This document shows, piece by piece, positions 57,564 through 64,000 of a stretch of DNA of 64,000 nucleotides. The DNA comes from Macrococcoides goetzii (lineage in GTDB: Bacteria > Bacillota > Bacilli > Staphylococcales > Staphylococcaceae): positions 372,001 through 436,000 of the forward strand of contig NZ_MJBI02000001.1 of the NCBI RefSeq assembly GCF_002742385.2, given 5' to 3'. Numbering within the stretch: position 1 is the stretch's first letter; every line of letters starts with the position of its first letter. The translations under genes were made by a program, and so were the position numbers. The notes below the pieces were generated by a model, which was given only the letters and a program-made list of their open reading frames with translations, was not told the DNA's origin and did not search any database.

Positions 57564-58048
57564 CCTGAGGTAAACAATAGTTACTTCAGGTGCAATTAAT
57601 AAGCTCAAATGTGAGCTTATTAAATTTTAAATAAAATATAGTTGTCACTAATCAAAACGCAATAATGCGTTATGATCTGAATTGAATATATTTTAATTTA
57701 TGAACACCTGATGCAATTAATCTTTGCATCAGGTGTTAGTTTACAAAGCTCAAATCTGAGCTGAGTATTTAGAGAACCGACATTACGGTTTTCTATACTA
57801 ATCTCAATGTAAACAATAATTACTTTGGGTACAACTAAGTGATGACCTCATATCTGAGGGTATTTATTAGTGAATCAATTTGTAAATATATGAGGTAACA
57901 AATTGTTACTTCATATACTAGACTCAACTTTGAGTTTAGTATATTTTAAAGAGTTATAGTTGGCACTCATCAAAACGCAATTATGCGTTCTGACCTATGA
58001 AGTATATTGCGTTAATAATACCTGAACTAAACAATGATTAGTTCAGGT
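57564..58048. repeat. Palindrome array 2 with a duplicated module
   Basis: A gene-free stretch with hairpins at 57564-57590, 57597-57622, 57656-57671, 57703-57737 (13-bp perfect arms), 57747-57762, 57774-57793, 57802-57828, 57846-57859, 57889-57915, 57918-57939, 57974-57989 and 58020-58048. The block 57564-57675 is repeated in diverged form at 57889-57995, ending with the shared words ATCAAAACGCAAT and ATGCGTT. Four hairpins share a TAA(A)CAATNNTTA-like centre. Function unknown. Confidence 0.88.
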
Positions 58049-58248
58049 ATTTAAATGTATTAATTGCTTTAGTGTTGTAAAGAGTTATTCATAATAAGGG
58101 TATGTATAATTGAAAATAAGAGAAATGATGTAAGTGTTGATAATACAGGGGTTGTAGGTAGTATGCGAGTTATACACAATATTAGATATGAATAACTCAG
58201 AATGTATAATATAATAATATAATTAAATGAATAGAATAGGAGATAAAA

Positions 58249-59160
58249 TTGATTGAACATATTATTTATTATTTTATAGAAACAATAGAACTTGAAAATA
58301 TTATGAATTATAACACTTTAAAAGATATAGGATTGCCTTTATTGAACATAGTTGCAGTAGCTTTAATATTCATACTTCAAGATATTTTTAGAAGAAATGA
58401 AATAAAGTTGAATAGGAAATATGAAAGTATAAATAATAGACCTATTTTTGTATTTGTTGAAAATGAATTAGATTTTTTTCAGTCTGAGGGAGATACAAAT
58501 ATTTTTGATATACGCTGGAAGTATCCTGATGATAAGTATGTTAAGCACAGTAGCAAAGTATATAAGCAGGATGAAGTAGATGAAAGAGTAGAAACTATAT
58601 TTAATAAGAGTTATTTACGATTTAAAAATGTTGGTGATGGTGTAGCATATAATATTAAAATGGTTATTCATCATATTGACTCAGTAAAGTATTATGAATG
58701 TTTAGAAATTAAAGAGTTTCTAGTTGGGAAGTTTATACATAAAATAGAAAAAAAGAATAAGAAAGATGAGTATAATAATGATTTCTTATATTCATATAAA
58801 GATCAATATTCAGATAGAGAGATTATGAAAAGGTATACTTTTAATATAGGTAATAATCATTCAAAACTTCATAGAAGAATAGTTGCTCATAATGATACTT
58901 TTTCAATTAGATTTAATGATAGTGACAGGGCAATAATAAATTATTCATTGTTTAATATGCAAAGTAATATTAAGCCCTTTATAAAGGTAGAACTAAATTA
59001 TGAAGACAAACATGGAAATGAATTTAAAGATGTTATTTTTATAGCAATTGTACGAGATTCCATGAGAGATGTTCTTAGTGTTCAAACAGAAATACTTGCA
59101 TCATTAGGAGAAGTTGATCCATATTATATTGATGAATATAGTCACTTTATCAATCAATAG
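58249..59160 (+). CDS. Membrane-anchored protein of unknown function (cargo candidate)
   Basis: A 303-residue protein from TTG 58249, six bases after AGGAG. One membrane helix (about 27-46) is followed by a large cytosolic part with a beta-rich region (FKNVGDGVAYNIKMVIHHI) and charged linkers. A TATAAT lies about 30-40 bases upstream, so it has its own promoter. It is flanked on both sides by palindrome arrays and is unlike the replication or late genes. That place and fold style suit an accessory gene, possibly anti-phage, but this is inference. Confidence 0.65.
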   Translation: MIEHIIYYFIETIELENIMNYNTLKDIGLPLLNIVAVALIFILQDIFRRNEIKLNRKYESINNRPIFVFVENELDFFQSEGDTNIFDIRWKYPDDKYVKHSSKVYKQDEVDERVETIFNKSYLRFKNVGDGVAYNIKMVIHHIDSVKYYECLEIKEFLVGKFIHKIEKKNKKDEYNNDFLYSYKDQYSDREIMKRYTFNIGNNHSKLHRRIVAHNDTFSIRFNDSDRAIINYSLFNMQSNIKPFIKVELNYEDKHGNEFKDVIFIAIVRDSMRDVLSVQTEILASLGEVDPYYIDEYSHFINQ

Positions 59161-59604
59161 TTCAACTAGAAAAGTTTCTATATAGAGTCGAGATGTCGGC
59201 TGAAGTTATAACAAGAAGTGAACGCAAAATTTGTTGGCTATTATTAAAGGGTCGAAACAATATTTAGAACCTTTAATAAAAATTAAAAAAGATATGAGAT
59301 GTCTTTTGTAGTAATACTTACATGTTTATTAAACATATATGACAAGTATAATAAACTGTTAAGATATAATTTTTCAAAATCTATATAAACAAATATAATT
59401 AATATAACACTTGCAATCAGCCTTATTGATATCATTTATTGATATTGATAGGGCTATTGTTTTGTTAATTTTACTGAACCCAAAATTGGGCTAAGTAAAT
59501 ATGCGTACAATTCGTGTACAAATTCTGTACAAAATAAAATCAAATTAAAAATAAAATAGAGGTATAGAATAAATCGTTTAACAAAAAATTTTGTTGAATG
59601 ATTT
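59161..59604. repeat. Palindrome array 3 upstream of the late-like block
   Basis: Gene-free. Hairpins include 59241-59279 (TTATTAAAGG with CCTTTAATAA), 59419-59455 (AGCCTTATTGATATCA arm, needs G-U pairs, followed by a T-rich run, terminator-like), 59471-59498 (TTACT and CCCA arms) and 59571-59604 (AAATCG, AACAAAA). Several stems are only complete with G-U pairs, which favours RNA hairpins over DNA sites. Confidence 0.78.
59505..59537 (+). promoter_or_regulatory. Three 11-bp GTACAA iterons
   Basis: GTACAATTCGT, GTACAAATTCT and GTACAAAATAA follow each other exactly every 11 bases (59505, 59516, 59527), one helical turn apart. They lie upstream of the candidate cos site and the late-like genes and could bind an activator (such as the ArpU or sigma-like proteins) or an initiator. 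Confidence 0.6.
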
Positions 59605-59613
59605 TTATTTTAT

Positions 59614-59713
59614 CCCCCCCCTAGCTTAGGTTTGGGTTCCTGAATGAGTCATAGGAAACGGCGCAGGTCTCGATTCCGAGAAAAAACAGGAGTTTTTCGC
59701 ACGTTAGGGGGGG
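59614..59713. other. Candidate cos packaging site
   Basis: A run of eight C (59614-59621) and a run of seven G (59707-59713) form a 9-bp inverted repeat, CCCCCCCTA with TAGGGGGGG. Between them lies a G+C-rich segment with nested short hairpins (CTCG/CGAG at 59669-59680; GAAAAA/TTTTTC at about 59680-59699), in strong contrast with the A+T-rich element. It directly precedes a late-like gene block, where cos sites sit in cos-type Gram-positive phages. A frame with Arg-rich codons crosses it but the ribosome binding site supports a start after it. Confidence 0.5.
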
Positions 59714-59748
59714 TGTATAAAAAATATATGATTAAAAAAGGAGAAAAC

Positions 59749-60408
59749 ATGGACTTTAAAGGAATGTTTCAAAGGTTTGCAACAAAAGGATATAAAGGAA
59801 TACCGGTTACAAAAGAGAATATTATTACAAAGAAAGAGAAAGCGACAGAGCATTTTGAAGAAACATTTAAAGTATTAGACTTTTTAGATCGTGAAAAAAT
59901 TAAAAGAAAATACACAATGAATTATGAAGATCAAATAGAAGTTTTTGAAAAACATAAACATCAAGTTAAAACTGAAGCTGAATTAGATTTTATTGAAGAT
60001 AATATAAAAAAACTTAAAAGAAAAGTTAGGTTTAACGGTAATGTGACGGACATTTTAATACCTGATGATAAGATTGAAATAATCATTAATAATTATAAAA
60101 TCGAAGATAAAAAAGTCGAAAAAGTACAATTGTCTAAAAGAAAAGAAATTCAAAAAGTTAATTCAGAAATTCAAAAATTAGTAGAATTAAAAGAAAAATT
60201 ATCAAAAGAAGAACGTGAATTAGAGATTATTAGAAATACTGCATCAGTAGTAAATGAAGTAATGAAATTAGCTAAATCTAAAGACGGAGTTTTACATTTG
60301 ACAAGTCCCAGAGGTACACAAGCATTTACTTCGTTTGAAGTATTAAGAGGCTCTTATAAACCATATAAATACTATAATAAATCTTTAAAGGTGGATATTA
60401 ATGAATAA
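59749..60408 (+). CDS. Coiled-coil protein, first gene of the late-like block
   Basis: About 219 residues from ATG 59749, with AAGGAG five bases upstream. A short N-terminal segment (MDFKGMFQRFATKGYKGIP) precedes a long, lysine/glutamate-rich helical region (about 25-185) with coiled-coil character and a C-terminal FEVLRGSYKPYKYY segment. Scaffold-like proteins look like this, but so do many others; no family recognised. Overlaps the next gene by eight bases. Confidence 0.6.
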   Translation: MDFKGMFQRFATKGYKGIPVTKENIITKKEKATEHFEETFKVLDFLDREKIKRKYTMNYEDQIEVFEKHKHQVKTEAELDFIEDNIKKLKRKVRFNGNVTDILIPDDKIEIIINNYKIEDKKVEKVQLSKRKEIQKVNSEIQKLVELKEKLSKEERELEIIRNTASVVNEVMKLAKSKDGVLHLTSPRGTQAFTSFEVLRGSYKPYKYYNKSLKVDINE

Positions 60409-60787
60409 TAAAATTGCTAAATCAATCAATAGAACAATATTACAAGAAGTTTATGATCCAACAAAACCAACCATTATTGTCAAATTAAAAAAACATAACT
60501 TTTCTCAATCTTATAAAGATTATATTGAAGAAAGGTCAAAGTATGATAAATATTATAAACGTGATTTCAATAAACCAATAGTACATAAATTTTATTACAA
60601 ATTAGAAGATATTGATTTAGATTTCATTACTAACATCAATAATTACGATTTTACTACTTACGGCAGAAGTTTATTAACTAATTGGGTACGTGGTGAAGAT
60701 TTCGATTATTATATTGAAAGTATTGAATTGAAAGAATATATCGATGAAACTGATGATTATACTTTAGATGATTTAATAGCACTATAA
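60401..60787 (+). CDS. Acidic hypothetical protein of the late-like block
   Basis: A 128-residue protein with AAAGGTGG before the start, rich in Asp, Tyr and Lys and with an acidic end (YIDETDDYTLDDLIAL). It lies between the coiled-coil protein and the ClpP-type protease with short gaps. Not recognised. Confidence 0.55.
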   Translation: MNNKIAKSINRTILQEVYDPTKPTIIVKLKKHNFSQSYKDYIEERSKYDKYYKRDFNKPIVHKFYYKLEDIDLDFITNINNYDFTTYGRSLLTNWVRGEDFDYYIESIELKEYIDETDDYTLDDLIAL

Positions 60788-60811
60788 TATCTAATAGAAA
60801 GGTATTTTAAA

Positions 60812-61480
60812 ATGTATGGAATGTATGATAGAAAGAAAAATAGCTTTATTAATGTAATTAATGTTGAAGATACAGGATATATAGATATTTATGGTGAAAT
60901 TAAGCCGATTAATAATAAAGGTGATGATGAAACATCTGTTAGTGTTTACGGTTTTAATGAAGCAATAAAAAATTTAGGCGATGTAAGTAAAATTATTGTA
61001 AGTATAAATTCCATAGGTGGTGATGTCTTTGAGGGTATTACAATTCATAATATCCTTAAAAGACATAAGGCACATATAACAGTCAATATTGAGGGCTATG
61101 CGTTAAGTATAGCCTCATTAATTGCAATGGCTGGTGATACTATCAATATGAGTGATAATTCATATATGATGATTCATTGTGCATCAACTATGGTTGTTGG
61201 TGAACCTCGGGAATTAAGAGAAATGGCTGAAACTCTAGATAAAATAGATGATATTATATGTAATTCATATTTTGATAAGGTAAAAATATCAAAATTCGAA
61301 ATAAAAGATATGATGAAAGAGGAAACATGGCTTAATGCTGAAGATTGTAAGAAATATGGCTTTATTGACAATATTACTACCGGTAAAAAAATAAGTGCTT
61401 GTGCAGATCATAAAAAGATTAATAAATATAGAAATGCACCATCAACATTAAAATCAAATAATAGTAGTTATTATTTATAA
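60812..61480 (+). CDS. ClpP-family (S14) prohead-protease-like protein
   Basis: A 222-residue phage-type ClpP-fold protease. INSIGGDVFEGITIHNIL is the oxyanion region, GYALSIASLIAMAGD carries the expected catalytic S99 at the fifth position, MMIHCAS carries H122, and WLNAEDCKKYGFIDNI closes the fold. Such proteins mature capsids in many siphophages, encoded between portal and major capsid. Here neither neighbour exists, so it may process or disturb helper-phage capsids, or be a relic. AGAAAGG precedes the start. Confidence 0.85.
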   Translation: MYGMYDRKKNSFINVINVEDTGYIDIYGEIKPINNKGDDETSVSVYGFNEAIKNLGDVSKIIVSINSIGGDVFEGITIHNILKRHKAHITVNIEGYALSIASLIAMAGDTINMSDNSYMMIHCASTMVVGEPRELREMAETLDKIDDIICNSYFDKVKISKFEIKDMMKEETWLNAEDCKKYGFIDNITTGKKISACADHKKINKYRNAPSTLKSNNSSYYL

Positions 61481-61501
61481 TGTGTAAAGGAGTACTTTTT
61501 A

Positions 61502-61798
61502 TTGATAACAAGAACTCGTTTTAAAACATATAAAGAATTTATTGAAAGAATAACTATTCAAAGGGAGTACTTACTATTGATTACACCTTTAAATGAATGT
61601 GCAAAAAGAGTTTTCAAACACGAAACTCAATGCAATGATTCAATTTATACAACCTTTCTTGATTATTCTAAGAAACGTCAAAAAGATGAAGATATAATTA
61701 AAAAGCATACAGATGCATCTTTTTCTTTTACTGACAATTTAGATTATAATAAAGACTATAAGGTGGAGATAATAAAAGTTACAGAATTTAATAATTGA
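61502..61798 (+). CDS. Hypothetical protein after the protease gene
   Basis: A 98-residue protein from TTG 61502, after AAAGGAG at a slightly long distance. It is charged, with two cysteines, and has no recognised domain. Same transcript as the protease by spacing (21 bases). Confidence 0.5.
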   Translation: MITRTRFKTYKEFIERITIQREYLLLITPLNECAKRVFKHETQCNDSIYTTFLDYSKKRQKDEDIIKKHTDASFSFTDNLDYNKDYKVEIIKVTEFNN

Positions 61799-61864
61799 TG
61801 CTTTGGTGACAAAAAACGAACCTATATATTAAAATTAAATAAATGTAGATTAATACATAATAGT

Positions 61865-61897
61865 AAAACTCTCAATTTTTATTGGGAGTTTTTATTA
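61865..61897 (+). terminator. Terminator of the late-like block
   Basis: AAAACTCTCAAT and ATTGGGAGTTTT pair around TTTT, followed by T-rich sequence, 66 bases after the stop of the 98-residue gene. Confidence 0.75.
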
Positions 61898-61912
61898 ATC
61901 GAGGTGATAATC

Positions 61913-62452
61913 GTGAAAATTAAACGAGTTAAATATAATTATCATTACTATCATGATGGAAAAGTATTAACATGGCTATTATTGACTAGATATAACCCTG
62001 TATTCATCTCAACAAAAATAAGAGCTAAAGAAATGTTTATTGAAGATTTATATTATTTAAATCAATCTCATATAAATTATTGTGATATTAGAGGAGTTGT
62101 ACCTGTTGCGTTTCCTGTAGATAAGTTAGTTTTATTGATCATTAGAGAGAAAGAAAAGTTAGAATACTATAAAAGTAAATCTACAGATAATATAAATCAT
62201 TTAAAAAGAGTAATGTCACGATATACACCATATGAACAAAAACAATTGATGCATTACTTATCAAGTAATGGTTCATATGTACCTGAAAAAGTAATTATAG
62301 AGAAATTGCAACGTGATTTATATCAAGTTGTTAACCCTATAAAACAATCAAAAATCAAGCAATTTAAGAGTCAATCAATGCATGTAATAGGTAAACACGT
62401 AAAAGAGGTTAAAGAGGCTCTAAATACAGAATTAGAGGTACTAACGATATGA
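61913..62452 (+). CDS. Hypothetical protein, first of the terminal operon
   Basis: About 179 residues from GTG 61913, six bases after GAGGTG. It is basic and helical in the second half (YTPYEQKQLMHYLSS, then lysine-rich repeats). It overlaps the next gene by four bases. Not recognised. Confidence 0.55.
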   Translation: MKIKRVKYNYHYYHDGKVLTWLLLTRYNPVFISTKIRAKEMFIEDLYYLNQSHINYCDIRGVVPVAFPVDKLVLLIIREKEKLEYYKSKSTDNINHLKRVMSRYTPYEQKQLMHYLSSNGSYVPEKVIIEKLQRDLYQVVNPIKQSKIKQFKSQSMHVIGKHVKEVKEALNTELEVLTI

Positions 62453-62796
62453 ATGAGAATGAAAGATTTAAAATATATCCTATTAATAAATATGATAAAG
62501 CAATTTTAGAATCATATATGAAAAAATATCATGATTTAATTAAGATTTATAAAAGTAGACCAAATAATATAAGTGATGCACAATATAAAAGAGTTTCATC
62601 AATAGTACTTGGTATTACAGAACTCTATAACACTCAATTAACTGTATTTGAACAAAATTTAATAAAATTAAGTTGGTGGCAGTGTGAGGATGAAAAAACA
62701 ATCTGTAATGCACTTGGTAGCAGTGTTTTAACTGTTAAAGCCTTTCAAGAGAAAATACTTTGTCTAGTTGCAGATGCAACAGGTTATGTAAGATGA
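62449..62796 (+). CDS. Sigma-region-4-like HTH protein
   Basis: A 115-residue helical protein. The second half (LTVFEQNLIKLSWWQCEDEKTICNALGSSVLTVKAFQEKIL) has the spacing of a sigma-70 region 4 or RinA/ArpU-type helix-turn-helix. Its ATG and stop overlap both neighbours by four bases, so three genes are translationally linked. Likely a transcription activator; target unknown. Confidence 0.6.
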   Translation: MNENERFKIYPINKYDKAILESYMKKYHDLIKIYKSRPNNISDAQYKRVSSIVLGITELYNTQLTVFEQNLIKLSWWQCEDEKTICNALGSSVLTVKAFQEKILCLVADATGYVR

Positions 62797-63125
62797 GTTT
62801 TGAGCGTGATCTGGTGGATAAATGTATCAGAAATGTACATAAAATTAAGAGTGTAGAACCAATAGATTTTGAATTTGATGATTTTTTTGATATTAATTTG
62901 AATGTAAAAAATATTAATATTGAAAAACATAGTCAAGATGATTTAATTTTTTACAATGAAATAGAGGATGTAATATTCAACAAATGTACAGATAGAGAGG
63001 CTTATATAGTTTGGCTTTTAAGTCAGGGTATGAGTTTCAAAGAAATCTCAAGTTTATTAGGTATTAGTTACATTCATACTAAAACAACTTATAACGATAT
63101 ACTTAATAAAATATGTATTGATTGA
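62793..63125 (+). CDS. Sigma-region-4-like HTH protein, last gene of the element
   Basis: About 110 residues from ATG 62793 within the previous stop. The C-terminal end (DREAYIVWLLSQGMSFKEISSLLGISYIHTKTTYNDIL) is a clear sigma-70 region 4.2/LuxR-type HTH; the N-terminal half is acidic. Two such regulators in a row at the end of the element suggest late or helper-responsive control. Confidence 0.68.
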   Translation: MSFERDLVDKCIRNVHKIKSVEPIDFEFDDFFDINLNVKNINIEKHSQDDLIFYNEIEDVIFNKCTDREAYIVWLLSQGMSFKEISSLLGISYIHTKTTYNDILNKICID

Positions 63126-63150
63126 GAGGCTTTTTTAAAGCCTCTTTTTT
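63124..63150 (+). terminator. Terminator at the right end of the element genes
   Basis: AGAGGC and GCCTCT pair around a T/A loop, followed by six T, starting at the stop codon of the last gene. Confidence 0.85.
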
Positions 63151-63358
63151 GAGTTTCTACCATTTAAATAGAAATCTTATGGAAATGAAAAGTAAAAATA
63201 TGTTAGCTGAAAATTAATGTAATAAAAAAAGGGCAGAAAAAGGGCAGATTTTAAACAAACTCAGAAATATTGTGAAAAATTTTTTGATTAGAAATCGAAT
63301 AAAAGCTTATTTATCAATGGTTTATGGTCTCTTAGATAATCTATGAAAAATATCCTTT
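63151..63358. other. Right-end non-coding region of the element
   Basis: No gene is seen. It holds a small hairpin (TTTCTA/TAGAAA near 63155-63174) and the right arm-type site at 63228-63245, and then A+T-rich sequence up to attR. Confidence 0.6.
63228..63246. promoter_or_regulatory. Integrase arm-type site, right end
   Basis: AAAGGGCAGAAAAAGGGC, the same word pair as at 48119-48141, in the same orientation and 113 bases inside attR. Confidence 0.65.
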
Positions 63359-63387
63359 TTAGTTACATCTACTTGGGTGTACTAATT
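63359..63387. repeat. attR core, 29-bp direct repeat
   Basis: Perfect copy of 48017-48045 (end of ndk), directly followed by the original ndk terminator. It marks the right boundary of the element. Confidence 0.95.
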
Positions 63388-63395
63388 CATAGTAT

Positions 63396-63428
63396 AGACA
63401 GTTATCATTTCGATGACTGTCTTTTTTT
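63396..63428 (+). terminator. Original ndk terminator, displaced
   Basis: AGACAGTTATC and GATGACTGTCT pair with one wobble around ATTTC, followed by seven T. In an empty chromosome it would lie just after ndk; it now lies between the element and aroC. Confidence 0.8.
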
Positions 63429-63512
63429 ATTTGGATTTAAATATAATACATTGGAGAAACAAGTATATATTTGATAAGATTTAGTAATGATAAATATTAA
63501 GGAGCGATTATT

Positions 63513-64000
63513 TTGAGATTTTTAACAGCGGGAGAATCACATGGTCCTAAACTAACAGTTATTATAGAAGGTATGCCTTCAAACATGCAGCTTACAAGCG
63601 ATATGATCAATCAGGAATTATTTAAACGTCAAGGTGGTTATGGCCGAGGTCGACGTATGCAGATTGAAAAAGATACTGTAGAGATAACTTCTGGTGTGAG
63701 GCATGGTGTTACGCTTGGCTCACCGATTACTTTAGTGATTACAAATGATGATCATAAACATTGGTTGAAAGTGATGGGTGTAGATCCAAAAGATGATACA
63801 GAACCTGTAAAGCGCGTTATTACGAAACCACGTCCAGGACATGCTGATTTAGTAGGTGGCATTAAATATCGTCATCGTGATCTCCGAAATGTGCTGGAAC
63901 GTTCTAGTGCACGTGAAACGGCTGCGCGTGTAGCAGTAGGTGCTGTCTGCAAAGAGTTATTGAGTCAGCTGGGTATTGATATTTTTTCACGTGTCATTGA
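63513..64000 (+). CDS. aroC: Chorismate synthase (5' part)
   Basis: The frame starts with TTG 63513 after AAGGAGCG and runs off the window (about 162 of some 388 residues). [36 protein letters not shown] and [15 protein letters not shown] are chorismate synthase signatures, with the FMN/EPSP-binding residues present so far. It makes chorismate, and in relatives starts the aroC-aroB-aroA set. Confidence 0.95.
   Translation, partial: MRFLTAGESHGPKLTVIIEGMPSNMQLTSDMINQELFKRQGGYGRGRRMQIEKDTVEITSGVRHGVTLGSPITLVITNDDHKHWLKVMGVDPKDDTEPVKRVITKPRPGHADLVGGIKYRHRDLRNVLERSSARETAARVAVGAVCKELLSQLGIDIFSRVI

Larger units (their letters stand above)
48017..63387. mobile_element. Integrated phage-satellite-like island in ndk, about 15.3 kb
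   Basis: Bounded by perfect 29-bp att repeats, with integrase, divergent repressor/Cro region, Xis-like gene, replication initiator and helicase loader, ArpU-type regulator and a short late-like block. It lacks recognisable terminase, portal, capsid, tail, lysis and conjugation genes. Size and order fit a phage-inducible chromosomal island more than a prophage or ICE. The element separates ndk from aroC, which are adjacent in related genomes. It is more A+T-rich than the core genes around it. A deletion-derived defective prophage is the main alternative. Confidence 0.88.

Noticed and set aside
58069..58260. A 63-residue hydrophobic minus-strand frame
   Set aside because: It overlaps the promoter and start of the 58249 gene, and its hydrophobicity is what A+T-rich antisense sequence gives.
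59660..59690. tRNA T-arm-like string (GGTCTCGATTCC) in the G+C-rich segment
   Set aside because: No acceptor stem, D arm or anticodon arm can be built around it.
59644..59748. An Arg-rich N-terminal extension of the coiled-coil protein starting at 59644
   Set aside because: It is read through the G+C-rich candidate cos segment, has no ribosome binding site, and AAGGAG is well placed for ATG 59749.
48017..63387. A complete prophage
   Set aside because: No terminase, portal, major capsid, tail, holin or endolysin gene is seen, and 15 kb is too small.
48017..63387. An integrative conjugative element
   Set aside because: No relaxase, coupling protein or type IV secretion genes are present.

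Overview
The window is low-G+C Gram-positive chromosomal DNA from a member of the Staphylococcaceae. The core order nudF-fur-xerD, scpA-scpB-rluB, resABC-srrAB, ribU, fer, recQ-like, ebpS, ypdA, ansA, cmk-rpsA-der-gpsA-hup, hepS-menG-hepT-ndk and aroC matches staphylococci and their sister genus Macrococcus. Protein sequences such as Fur, HU, YpdA and the LysM end of EbpS look staphylococcal without being S. aureus. Macrococcus or a close relative is the best guess, but no marker here proves the genus.

Layout. 1-500: the edge of a leftward transcript with a T-box-like leader (probable AUG specifier) and a 41-bp tandem hairpin repeat. 501-8860: a variable segment with a FusB-type EF-G-binding protein, RtcB, a DUF4240-like protein, a DJ-1/PfpI protein and its decayed copy, a GNAT, a 2H phosphoesterase-GNAT fusion, small membrane proteins and a secreted CHAP protein. 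9145-47525: conserved core genes for redox and bacillithiol biology (brxB, ypdA, resA), the pentose phosphate pathway (gnd, zwf), iron regulation (fur), chromosome handling (xerD, scpAB, hup), respiration (resABC, srrAB, menaquinone genes), riboflavin uptake under an FMN riboswitch, and translation or ribosome assembly (cmk, rpsA, der).

48017-63387: a 15.3-kb integrated element between ndk and aroC. It is bounded by a perfect 29-bp direct repeat that includes the last codons of ndk, with matching integrase-arm-like motifs just inside each end. Its layout is that of a phage-inducible chromosomal island (phage satellite): leftward integrase and repressor; rightward Cro-like gene, small membrane protein, Xis-like gene, DnaD-like initiator, DnaC-like loader, ArpU-type regulator and a second small tyrosine recombinase. 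A short late-like block follows, with a ClpP-type prohead protease homologue but no recognisable terminase, portal, capsid or tail gene. A G+C-rich, C-run/G-run-bounded segment just before that block is a candidate cos packaging site. Cargo is an XRE-ImmA/IrrE plus DUF4411 (PIN-like) pair beside attL and an orphan membrane-anchored protein in the middle.

The most unusual signal is in the long non-coding parts of the element. They are packed with short hairpins whose arms differ from one to the next but stay complementary. Two copies of a module of about 110 bp show covarying arms. Together with 11-bp GTACAA iterons and an AAACCGAC operator set, these regions look functional rather than empty.
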